Shown here: positions 12,701-24,100 of the stretch, in pieces
How positions within the stretch are numbered: position 1 is the stretch's first letter
How the letters are laid out: every line of letters starts with the position of its first letter
Assembly (NCBI GenBank): GCA_012295275.1
Contig: CM022679.1
Coordinates: 7,768,169 to 7,832,168 of the forward strand
From: Chrysomallon squamiferum
Taxonomy: Eukaryota; Mollusca; Gastropoda; Neomphalida; Peltospiridae
Direction: 5' to 3'
Length of the DNA stretch: 64,000 bases
Notes under the pieces: model-generated
What the model was told of the DNA's origin: nothing
The model's database searches: none
The model's input: the letters and a program-made list of their open reading frames with translations, nothing else
Program-made: the position numbers and the translations under genes

Positions 12701-13978
12701 GAACCAAAGGCTACAAGTTACAGCTCAATGACTAGAGCACTGGGTTGAGATTTGATTGTTCTTATGGTTAATTCCAAGTTCACTCATTATGCTAATTTTC
12801 TGTTCAGTCAGTGTCTCATAACAAATCTGCATATTCAGAGGCCATAGTTTGTTCTTTCCTATCCATAATTAGATGCATATACAGGATCATATGTTTCTAA
12901 TGACTAAAGTCTTTGGAATTTCAGCAGAATACTTTTAAAGTTATACACATTCAGCATCAAAAATAATTCTTATAAATGAATCAAAGTAATTTAAGATTAT
13001 TATTATTACTGAAAAATGTTATGAGTCATGAATAAAATAGCTATAATAAAAACAACTTAAAAAATTTTCACGGTTTTGTATTTGTTAAACTTAATAATTT
13101 AAGCAGTACAAAAATTATTAATCCATTTAATGTTATATTCATTAAGCAAAATGCCAGTATGATATTTTTATATTATAAACACTAATTTTAGGATGCTTAG
13201 TGTTTGATAGTTTAAAAAATAGAGTTATTGCATTTATTTCAGGCCTATAAACGTTGCTTAAATGAGAAAGAAGAATTGAAATTACTGGAAAATATTGTGG
13301 TATAAAATTTTGTTCTTTTGATATTTTGTTTTTGCTTTTATTTTTGTTTTCAAGAATAATTGTTGCTTATTAGTTTATTTAGTACACAGCAAATTTCTGT
13401 TCTTTTATTATTCTTTTTACTTTTACTGAAAAACGAGAAAGAAGAATTGAAATTGCTTGAAAATATTGTTGTATAAATATCTGTTATTTTATTATTGTAG
13501 TTTTACTTTTATTTTTGTTTTTAAGAATAATTGTTGCTTGTTAATTTAATTAGTACACAAAAGTTACAATTTTTTTTTTTTTTAATGTTATACTTTAAAG
13601 AAAATTTTGAAATAATGTTTAATTTGAAATAAAAACACTGACAAATTCTGAGTTAAAATAATAAAAGGAATGTAAATTGGATTTTAGAAAGAGTATTCAT
13701 TTTTATCCACATTTTTAGAATCAAAAGTTAAAAAGCTTTTTTGGAGTATTCTGTGTTATAAATTATTATGTCTATAGCATGCTACATATCCTAAGGATTT
13801 CTGATAAAGCATAATCAATCTCTTATTAGAAATATTTGCTATATAAATCTCCAACATTTTTTTACAGGTGAGAAGAGGAGCAGGGGTGCTTGTAACAAAC
13901 AGAAGAATTGGAAAAGAATTGTCAAAACGAATTCACTCATTTATGACATCCAGAGATCCTTCATTTGTTTTAAAGTGA
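7817..13978 (+). CDS. EME1: EME1/EME2-type structure-specific endonuclease subunit
   Basis: Non-catalytic partner of MUS81; the heterodimer cleaves branched DNA in the nucleus. Exons: 7817-8518, 9180-9302, 9442-9600, 10254-10349, 10766-10887, 11250-11365, 11922-12037, 12495-12678, 13243-13299, 13868-13978, all with GT-AG borders and matching phases. The first exon encodes an acidic, Ser-rich disordered region with SUMO-interaction-like stretches (VVVLPDL, EISDDSDD). Exon 2 is a charged helix. Exons 3-7 form the inactive ERCC4-type nuclease fold (CVDPGI, SITWRRE, ALVDAQLHT). Exons 8-10 hold the C-terminal helix-hairpin-helix region (AYPSPRMLFEAY, VRRGAGVL, NRRIGKELSKRI). Exon 6 reads well in one frame to a TGA at 11326, then in the next frame to its donor. 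Removing one base in the AAAAACCCC run (about 11311-11319) gives 594 residues, close to human EME1 (about 570). EME1 versus EME2 is not resolvable, because the split is vertebrate. Confidence 0.92.
9601..9770. repeat. ~65-bp tandem duplication after EME1 exon 3
   Basis: The block TTTAGTTTTAAATAAAAAT followed by TTAATATGAAATAAGTA occurs twice (about 9629-9670 and 9697-9737), with poly-A and (TA)n tails. It is intronic and simple, with no sign of function. Confidence 0.7.
12712..12800 (+). mobile_element. tRNA-derived SINE-like remnant
   Basis: AGCTCAATGACTAGAGC (about 12721-12737) has the form of a tRNA D arm / Pol III box A with a perfect GCTC/GAGC stem. GGTTAATTCC (about 12766-12775) resembles box B at suitable spacing. 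The acceptor and anticodon stems do not pair, so this is not a working tRNA. It fits the tRNA-related head of a SINE inserted in the EME1 intron between exons 8 and 9. Confidence 0.45.
13433..13556 (+). pseudogene. Partial duplicate of EME1 exon 9 and its donor
   Basis: GAGAAAGAAGAATTGAAATT and the bases after it repeat the 3' two-thirds of exon 9 (13243-13299) plus about 80 bases of downstream intron, at an offset of about 167 bp with about 10% divergence. The copy lacks the first codons and the acceptor, but keeps a GT at the matching exon end (TTGTTGTATAAA). It is a pseudo-exon in the last EME1 intron. Confidence 0.75.
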
Positions 13979-14015
13979 AAACATTTTTTTTTTCCCCCCC
14001 CCCAATTTAAATAGC

Positions 14016-14021
14016 AATAAA
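14016..14021 (+). terminator. EME1 polyadenylation signal
   Basis: AATAAA lies 38 bases after the EME1 stop codon, following a T/C-rich run. Another AATAAA occurs around 14152. Confidence 0.5.
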
Positions 14022-14029
14022 ATATTTAT

Positions 14030-16645
14030 ATTTTCACTTAACATTGCATATATTATTTACAATTTTGTGAAAAGATATTTTTGTGATGGGTTTTGTTTTA
14101 TAAACTTTACTAAATCATGTTTATTTTTTTTACAGAAAATACAGTATTGTAATAAAATATAATTATGTAAATCATTTTTTTTTTTTTTTGGGGGCACTTT
14201 TAATGTTTAAATAATAATAAATAAAAATATTTGTTTATTTTTTGTACAATATATTACAAAGATTAGGCAGATTAAAAGTATAAAAATGAAATCAGCCACA
14301 AAAAAAGAAAAAATTAAAATAGGGAATAAGTTGTTTTGTGATTTGAAAAAATAACATTGGAAGTGCTTTGTATTTTTTACATATCTTGGAATAAGCAAGT
14401 TATGAAACATTAAGTCTGAGTTATGCATTAGAAATAAATGTTAGGATAATTAATAAAGCAGTAAGTGATAAATTATGAAGCTACTTTTAGCTGGAGAAAC
14501 ATTTAGGATTCTACACAATAAGGGCCATTGTTTTAATTACAAACTTTTAAATCATTTTTGTTTTTTAATCCACAAAAACACAAATAACTAAGTATATTTA
14601 AAACATTTATTAACAAACAATATATTGAATAATAAGTTAACACAACAACAACATACAGATAAAATATACTTTTTTATAAACTGATATCACTCAATTACTA
14701 CTGAATAATTATCATTCTTTTACTTTGAATGTGATGACATCACCAATAATACTTCAGAAGTGAATAAGACAATGTAAAATGAGAACAAAACTTATTTTGA
14801 ACATGCCCTATTGAACCAAACGTTTATGCCATATAGGTATGCATGTATGTATACACATATATAAATGTATTTAATAGTTGCAGTTGATAGCATGAATTCT
14901 CCAACTAGAGCCAAATGATTATTAAACTTTAAAACTAAAATGATACTTACAATGCTGATAATTAATAAGATACAAATTGAATAATGTTATGCTAAATTTT
15001 TTGTTGCACCATAAAGTTTTGCTTACATATGTAAAAATAATTTAATATAATGTGGTTATTTTTTAACATGATTGAATGTTCTGATATGCTGAAAAAAAAA
15101 AAATAATAAATGCGTAAACACAAAGTTATAAATATATTCAACACTTCCAAACAATTTTGTAACATGGCATCAACAAGCTGTTTTTCACAAAACAACTGTT
15201 TTTACAATGTCATTAGCTGATTTAATATGCCAGTGATTTTAATAAGTGTCACCTGCCAGTAAATAATGAAATATCTACAATGAAGTGATAATTCCTTTAG
15301 TCAAATTACATCACCTAGTGTAATAAGCTAATTATGTTATTGAGAAGTATTTAATAACTGCAGTAACTAATATTGCTCATTATCAAACACATCCAACATG
15401 GTTAATATCTCATTTATAACTGCTATAAGTATTGTCAAGCTTTGAGAAATCAATAAATTGGCATTTATCATTTCTAAGTGTTGCCATCAACTCACAGCTT
15501 TCAGTCAATAACTTGAAACTATAGTCATAATCAATTTGTTACATGGTTATGCTTATGTACATATATAAGTGATCAATGTTGTTGGTCAAATGTTTACAAA
15601 TAACAAGATAAAAACTACAAAGGACGAATTACAAATGGAAGATGATAAAGTAAGAAAATAATGATTCCATTAAAATTCAATTATATTCAATAAAAAAAAA
15701 AAAAAAATTTAAAGATTAAAAATAAAATTTTATCTATACCACTTTTAATAGGATCAGTCAGGCACAATTTCTTTGTGTCATTAATTTTCTTCAACTGGGC
15801 TAGTGTTATTTCTTTTAACAACCATGGAAACTAGATTTTAAAATAAATAAATAATATCTATCTGCAATTTTTATTTAGTTACACAACAATTAGCAATATT
15901 TTACTTAAACCAATGATGTACTATTAAAATTATTCACAAAAGAATACAACTATTACCATCAACTAAATAAATCTGGCTAACTAAAGTGTGACAATCCAAA
16001 TGTGATAAAATGTGTTGCCTTGGATACTATAATTAACAAATCCCAAGAACCACATACAATAGAATCTATCTGATATATCTAATTATCAAAGCAATGGCTC
16101 CCTAAGCCAGAAACCGTTTTAACAGAAACAATAGATCAAAGATGAAATATGTTATTCTTGTCTGATTCTCCCAGCATGTTTACGCATCCATTAAACTATT
16201 ATTGATTATCAATAACTACTCGTGTGCATTTACTTTGTACTGAGAAATAAGAGTGCAGTTTTATTATCAAATTATATTATTGCTTTACAGTATAGCAGTT
16301 AAATTTATAGTATGTCTAAGTGATCCTTATTCCTCTATTTGTGCACAGTATTTGTTTTATTTATTTTTTGTAATAATATAAATAAATATTTTCGCATGGA
16401 TTGGTTGGAAAACATTTAATATGCTAGATCTTGGCCTAGGCAGTCTAAACAATATAATTTAGTGACACAGTTGTTAAAAGATTTGGTCCAAAATGACCTG
16501 CTCTTATAAATGATCTGCCTAGCAACTAGAAATAAGACAATCCCAATATCTATTGATAATCATATTACTGCAGAAGCTGAATTGTTTTCAATATTATATC
16601 TACTACATAGCTTAGAAAATATAATAACAGTAATAATAACAGTAA

Positions 16646-16683
<38 letters not shown>

Positions 16684-19130
16684 AAAGCAGAATTAAAATG
16701 ATTTCAAAGGAAACAAATTTTTGAGTAACCTCTGTCAAGGAAAAATAAAATTTGTACTGTGAAAGCAATAATGTTTTCAATTAATTTTTTTAAATCAAAA
16801 ATGCTATCTTAGAAACCAGGAAGTTCCAGTGCAGACAAATTATGACATGAAACTGTATGTTCTCTGTAAAAGAAAATAGTTTAAACAAGTGACAAAGAGT
16901 TTTTCTGTGACATCCCCATCCCACCACTTTAAATAAATGTTTTATGAAAAAATAATAATAAAAAAAAAATGTAGCATTATCTAAAGCATAATAGCTACTC
17001 CAGTGATACACGAGTAATTTGTTTAAATTATAAACATTTATATTTCAAATATAAATACAGCGGTTTGTCTGACCTTTCAACAATCAATAAAAACCAGGTT
17101 ATTCTTCTTTAGATCAATATATTTCATCTGGGAATTTCCATCCAACAAAAATAATAGCACGAACCTCATTCATCCTGATTATAACATTCATGTAAACATT
17201 AAAAGTATTACTACTATACAGCTAGTTGCAAAATTTGTCATCAAAACACAACAAACAACAATACTGAAAAGTAAACATGGAAATATCTTAGTACAAATAT
17301 AGATTCAGGAGCAAATAAATAAACAAATAAAAAGAGAACATTTTATATATTGCATGTGATCTAGATTTAAATGTGAGACACTGGAATTAGTTATTTCCTC
17401 CATCAATAAAATAATTTGTATTTATAAATTCAAACAAAGAAATAATCTTGTAATAATGATAAATCTATTGATCATATGTTAATGCTAATCCATTATAATC
17501 ATAATTATCAGGCTTACATTTTGTTATGTCGTACTCAATAGAAGAAATATAACTGTATTTAACTGTTATGATATTAATATCTCAGTAATATAATATTAGA
17601 CATTAATTAATTAATTAATCATAATATTTTATTCTTATATAACTAACATTATCTAAATTAATAACTGAAATATACACGTTTATTTAACAGCCACAATATA
17701 ATATTTCATTACCAGCTAAATACATTCTCAATATAAAGGTTCTGTTAATTATTTCTTTTTTTGTTAAAAACAATACAACTGTTTTGATTTGGTCAAAAGA
17801 AATACATTTCTATCTTTATTTTTGTTGAAAAACATGCTAAAAGTTCTCTAAAAACTCCCCTAAAGAATCGTAATTAAAAACCATAAATAAAAGCCAATGG
17901 TGTTTAATTTTTGAATACTGCTTCAATATAATACATGTTAGTATAAATAGCATTGCCATTTTTGATATTTAAAACACAAATGAGTACTGAGTAACTATTA
18001 AGCAAATTAACAGTCACATATCTAAATTTTATTTGATTATGATGGTTAATTAAATGTGTATCAGTAAGTATGAAAGAGAATTATTTATTCAAATGGTGTT
18101 TAAACAACGTTAATTTTAAATGATAAATTCGATGACAAAGGAGACTAAAACATAACACTGTCTATGTAATTATAAATATTCTAATATCAAATACACAACT
18201 ACACATATTAATGATTAAATAATGGATACAAGTTTTTCATTAAGGGTTTCTTGGATCAACACATATAATCCTTTGCGATTAATCATCATTCACATATAAA
18301 GTTGAAGATATTTAGAATGAGTACTGAATACAGATTTTAGCCCCAGTTAAAATCTGAAAGAACTGAAATAATTTCATTTATTGTATTCCTTATTTAGAAA
18401 ATGTAGAAATGATACCAGTTCATTTTTATCTCGATGTAAACTATATACTTTAGAAAAGCTACTGGTAATATATATTTCACTGAATTTTTCACATCTAATA
18501 TTTTTCATAAAAAACATCTTAAATGCAAGGTCAAGATTCATAGTTTTCATCTCATATAATTGTTTCGATGCATAATCATGCAGATTATTAGATTAATAAA
18601 AATAATAAATAATTTAATAAACTCAGTTGTAATTCCATGATACTTTTAAAGCTATCAGAAGACTATTGCTATGTAAGTCTATTATCAAATCACAGTTTTA
18701 ATTTCTGAACATTATTCAGAAAATCATTCAGAAAAACGATATTATATATACACACACACATTTATATTTATACATGAATATAAAGTATAAGATATTCTAG
18801 TCTTAATTTGGATGTATCCAAGGAGGGAGTGAATTTATACATGTATAAAAGAATATAAAAATGACTTTTTTTAACTTCTTAATTTTTTTGAGATTCATGA
18901 TTAAGAATTTCTGTTTAAAGCAGAACATTAATTACAATATATTTTATCAGTCCGAAATCAAATATTACAATTTATTTTTAAATAAAACTTGGATTAACAG
19001 TATCCCTTATATGACAAAAACATACTTTCAACAACTGGCCAGCTGAATACATTTGGCAATTTTGTTGGCAAGTTACTAGATATCAGTTAAATCATAATTA
19101 TCTAGGCATATGAAAAATAATATTTGGTCC
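14030..19130. other. AT-rich intergenic/UTR region, no gene seen
   Basis: About 5 kb between the convergent EME1 and MXRA7-like genes. I see no frames resembling known proteins and no RNA gene. It holds poly-A/T runs and (AAAT)n at 16648-16682. Parts may be 3' UTR of the - strand MXRA7-like gene. Confidence 0.5.
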
Positions 19131-19133
19131 CAG

Positions 19134-19139
19134 TTTATT
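19134..19139 (-). terminator. Candidate polyadenylation signal, MXRA7-like gene
   Basis: Reads AATAAA on the - strand, about 87 bases past the stop codon. It is the first canonical signal after the coding region. Confidence 0.4.
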
Positions 19140-19225
19140 GCAGCCACTGTGGATTAATGATACAGATTCCATTTCTAGATTCAAACCTTTCAGTGTCAGA
19201 GAGAAATAAACAGATTTTTATCTTG

Positions 19226-20130
19226 TCATGCATAAAGTTTCATCTGCTGCTGGACATCATCTATTGATGTAATACCAAACTTCTCTCTCTGTTCAGCCAT
19301 CAGTTTGAATATGTACTCCAGTTGCTCACTCTGAACTTTCCTCTCCTCTTCAAGTTGATCCTGTGTTAAATTTTCTTGGATCTTTTTAGTGGTTACTCTC
19401 TGTTTCACACGTTTTACCTCACCTTGAATGTGGCTGCAATATTCCAAGGGGTCACGACCAGACAATGGATTTCCTGAATCGTCTCCTGATAACACATATT
19501 TAGTTATTAGAACTATAGTAAAGCAATAATAAAAAAAAAAAAAAAATAAAAAAGTAAGAAAGAAAAATTACTAAAAGTCGCAAAAGAATGTAACAAAGAA
19601 AATTTTTTAAAAAATAAATAAAATAAAATAAATGGTAAAAAATAGATGAATTGAACTAATAAAAGGTTTTAAAAAATTGCGTTTGTAGCCATCAAAAAAT
19701 CTGTAACATTTACAATTCCCACTGGGGCTCAATCAATGCAACACATTAGATTGATTAATGCAGATCTGTATCTCAAAATATTTTATGGTCTAAATGCTTT
19801 TACAGGAAATTAATTAATTTAGAAAATATCCCTTGAAAGCAGAAAACTAGTATCAATTATCTGATATTAACTTTGTTTTTTTTTTTTTTTCTTCTCTGTA
19901 CTGTAACAGTTATATGGTATTTCCAAAGAAATAATTTTAAATATGTATGCACTTATATACAATACATAATATTATATTTGGTTGTTACTATGTTAATTTC
20001 TAAGATGAGTATATAATATATTAATACTATATTCTCTTTACTTTTTAATCAGCTACTTCAAGTACTTGTTAATATTGTGTGTTTTATCTATTTGTCTTTG
20101 TGCATTTGTGTGTGTATGTGTGCGTCTGTA

Positions 20131-20225
<95 letters not shown>

Positions 20226-20578
20226 AATATTATTAAAATGAATCTGGCGACAAGCATTTTATCTTCTGTTTATATTCGATAAAAAAAAAAAAAAAATTAA
20301 AAATTGATGAAACAAATATAGATATCTGGCGACTTACCCTCAGATTTATCTTTCTCGTTATCATCACTGACAGTAGCTTCTTTATTAGCGTCAGTATCAA
20401 CATCTTTACTTTTGGCGTCTGCATGAGATTCTTTGGTGCTCGTTTTTTTACTCCAAAGGTTCACTAAAGTTTTGATTGTATATCTTGTTGAGACCGCCAA
20501 AGCAAGAGCAGTGAAAATCATTCCAGCCCAGTATATTACTGAATTATTCGACAAAAACTTGAAGACTGAAAGATCCAT
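19226..20578 (-). CDS. MXRA7: MXRA7-like single-pass membrane protein
   Basis: Two coding exons, 20578-20338 and 19485-19226, joined in phase 1 with GT-AG borders (GTAAGT donor; acceptor ending ATCAG), giving about 166 residues. The N terminus has one hydrophobic segment (about residues 13-35, SVIYWAGMIF onward) followed by Lys/Asp/Ser-rich low-complexity sequence. The C terminus is a charged helix or coiled coil: QLEEERKVQSEQLEYIFKLM, then a block ending VQQQMKLYA. This tail matches the conserved C-terminal block of vertebrate matrix-remodelling-associated protein 7 (EELEEEQRVQKEQL...IFKLM...VQEQLRLY), the basis for the name. The biochemical role of MXRA7 is poorly known. The Met at 20578 was preferred because the hydrophobic segment then starts near the N terminus, as in MXRA7; an in-frame upstream Met exists. 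The gene is head-to-head with NUBP2, with about 550 bp between start codons. Confidence 0.8.
20108..20220. repeat. Compound (TG)n-(GA)n microsatellite
   Basis: A TG-rich stretch (about 20108-20146) runs into about 37 perfect GA dinucleotides. It sits in the MXRA7-like intron, roughly 115 bp past its donor. Confidence 0.95.
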
Positions 20579-20992
20579 GACTGGAGACAATAAAAAGGGA
20601 ACAAACGTAACAAAATGACAGATGAAAATAAAGCAAGCGACAACACTAACACTCTCGACGAATGCGAGAATAGGCGAGATTTCACCACAGGACAAATAAC
20701 AAATCGGTACTAACCACAAAACCGATTGTAAAATATTAGTTACAGAAATTAAATTATAACAAATATAATAATTTTTTGAAAATATAAAAGTTATATTTTA
20801 AAAATTTTAATTTGCTTATTATTTTAAATCTTTAAGTTGTTGAAGAAAGAATAAATGGAAATAGAAAAAAATTAGATAAAATATAATAACATTAAAACTT
20901 TCCTATATACGTTACTTTTCATATTTTACAAAACAAATGTACCACAGCCAAATTTATTTTTGTGTAGTTTCCTCTTTTTATTTATTTATTTA

Positions 20993-21041
<49 letters not shown>

Positions 21042-21130
21042 TTTTTTTTTTTCTTCTTTTATTTTTTTTTTTTTTTTCTAAGATTTTAGCGGGTTTTAAG
21101 GCTTTGTCATAGGACCCAGCAAATAACAAG
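20579..21130. promoter_or_regulatory. Bidirectional promoter interval, MXRA7-like/NUBP2
   Basis: The two start codons face away from each other across about 550 bp, so the core promoters of both genes should lie here. The interval includes poly-T and (TTA)n tracts (20996-21070). I see no clear TATA box. Confidence 0.45.
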
Positions 21131-24100
21131 ATGTCTGCGCCCATGGGTATGATGAATTGGCATGCTAATAATTATACTATTTTACTAATTATCAATGATC
21201 ATAATTAATATAACAATGAAAACACGTGTCTTTAGCAATTTATTTTATAAACTGACAAACTGTCATTAAATGCACTCAAGCTGGAAAAGTGAATAATAAT
21301 AATAACATTAACTGATTAAGATTAACAATATATTATTTTTTTTTATATATGAATATCATTAATATCGGAGATCCGAGATATATACTCAGATTCAAAAATC
21401 AGACATTTAATTCCATTTGAGTCTTTGGCCCATGACCATTATGATCATGCATTAGATCATTAGTCTTAGACCAATAGTTTTTCATTTAATGATGATACAT
21501 TGATAATGATACATCATACAGTGATAGTATTATCTCCTTTCTCAGATTTATAACTGTTCAGTGTTCACCGTCAAAATTAATAATAAATAAAATTTGATTC
21601 TTTCCAACAGCTGACAGTTGTATTACAAATATATATAACTAGTAATTATTATTAATATTCATGTCATGTCCTAACTATAAATAGGCACACTTTATAAAAT
21701 TTATGTATCATTGTATGTGTAAATTTATATACAAATGTCTCACCAGGCAGATTACATTTATAATAAAGTGCTGCGTAATATATGTGTTGCCTATCGGGTG
21801 ACAATATCATGAATATGATGCCTTAAATGTAATCTGCCTGGTGAGACATTTGTATATAAATTTACACGTACATAAATTTTGTGAGTTCTGACTGAACTTC
21901 TTTTATTTCCTTTTTTTTTTTTTTTTTTTTTGCAGATATTACCCTGGATAATTTGTCCACAGTGAGACATGTCATACTTATTCTGTCAGGGAAGGGAGGT
22001 GTTGGCAAAAGTACAGTTGCAACACAGATTACCCTTGGACTCAAAGCTATTGGCAAAAAGGTTATATATTTTTTTTTTTTTTTTTTTTTTTTATTATAAT
22101 AATAATATATATCATTTTTTTTTTCTTCAAATTTAGTAAATTTTAAATAAATTATAAATGAATGTTTAATGAAAGTTTAATAAATATTAAACATAAAATT
22201 ATATTTTCCAGTTATTATAATTAAATTTATTTTTTTTTTTACTATTGTTTAGTTGTTTTTTTTTTTTTTTTTTTTTTTTTAAATGTCTCTTTTTTATTAA
22301 ATGTGACCCTGGTAGCAAATTCCTGTTATTAAGAGATCCACAAAGACAACAATGCTCATATCTATGATCTTATAAACATAGAAACAACTTTTATGTAAAA
22401 TATATTATTTTATATACCATAAAATTTGTTTAATATATTAATGAAATAGTAATTTGATATCTCTTGTAAATCTGTTGAATCTATGTTATAAGCAATTAAT
22501 GACATTAAATCTAACTCATTTCAGGTTGGTATTCTTGATGTTGACTTGTGTGGCCCTAGCATTCCCAAAATGTTTAATGTAGAAGGAAATGATGTCCATC
22601 AGTGTCTTGAAGGGTAAGTTTGAATTAAAAAGAAAAAAGAAAGAAGTAAAATAAAAAAGAAATATATAGATATACAGATAGACAGATAGATAGATAAATA
22701 ATTAAAATATAATAAAAGAACAAAATAAAATTTGGATTACTACTGTTATCAGAATTTTCATTAGATAATGGATGAAATTGTGACTTTGTTTTTTTTTTCA
22801 TAAAGTTTATGAATCTAAGATTTAGTTTTGTCTGTGATGGATACATTTTCAACAAATTTAATTTAAAAAATACTGATACTTAAAAAAATAAAGCAATCAG
22901 TAAACTTGTCTTTTAAATTAATTATTTTCTCTGAAGAATGTTTTATAATTTAATAAACAATGAATTGGGAATTGCCCTTTTCAAGAATGTTCCTGTCAAA
23001 TTACTACATTTATGCACTCACACACTCATGTCTGCACACACACATTTATTATTTTTTATTTCTAGCTGGCTTCCAGTTTTTCCTGACAAAGATCAGAAAG
23101 TTGGTGTTATGTCAATTTCGTTTCTTCTTGATGACAAAGATGATGCTGTAGTCTGGAGAGGACCTAAGAAAAACTGTAAGTTAATTGCAAAAATTATAAA
23201 TTTATTTCATGTCTATTTTAATTATATTTATATATACTTTATTTTAAAATATATTTTTTTTTTTATATATATATATATATACTAACTGAATAACAAATTT
23301 GAAATTTGAAATAAAGCTAACAGAGAATATATTACTATTCAAAATGTTCACAGAACTGAAGTTAATGGATTTTTATTTTTAATTTGTATTCATTAGTATA
23401 ACAAGATACATGTATTTAAGACTACAACAACTGTCAGTATTATGAGTATATTAAGGCATCACTGAAAAATACAGTTTGAAGAATTCATTAAATTGATAAA
23501 AACTGTGCTCATTATTGTACTGTCAATTTTGTGGAGATAACATATGCTATGACAAGAATTTAGAAAAGAATGAACTAAGTATCTTAAAATTGAACTTTAA
23601 ACTTTACACGGCTGCTCAGCTTTTAACACAGATTTGAAATTATTGTTTCAATTGTAACTGTGTAATGAAACCTCACTGTATTCAGGTTTTGTTACATATA
23701 ACATTTTAAAAATGATTTTTAAATGAACCAGTTTTGTCTAATTAAATCTTTTTGCTAAATAAAACAAAGAAATTAAAACATTTTTTTTTTTTGACATTTA
23801 GTGTTTCCCATCTGGTTAGCAGTAAATTCTGTTAATAAAACAGTTTTTAACTGAAATTCACCTCTGTAGTTCTCTTATTCTTGTTCCAGCAGTGATAAAA
23901 CAGTTTTTAACTGAAACAGTTTTTTAACGATGATAAAACAGTTTTTAACTGAAATTCACCTCTGTATTTCTCTGTGTTCTTGTTCCAGCGATGATTAAAC
24001 AGTTTCTGAGTGAGGTGTACTGGCATGACATCGACTACCTCATCATTGACACACCTCCAGGGACATCAGATGAACACATCACTGTGATGGAATGTCTGAG

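Noticed and set aside
12712-12785. A functional tRNA gene
   Set aside because: Only the D arm and a weak box B are present; acceptor and anticodon stems do not pair.
22625-23285. Small frames around NUBP2 intron 3 and exon 4
   Set aside because: Low-complexity intron sequence, or the exon 4 region read past its splice sites; the spliced NUBP2 model accounts for the coding part.
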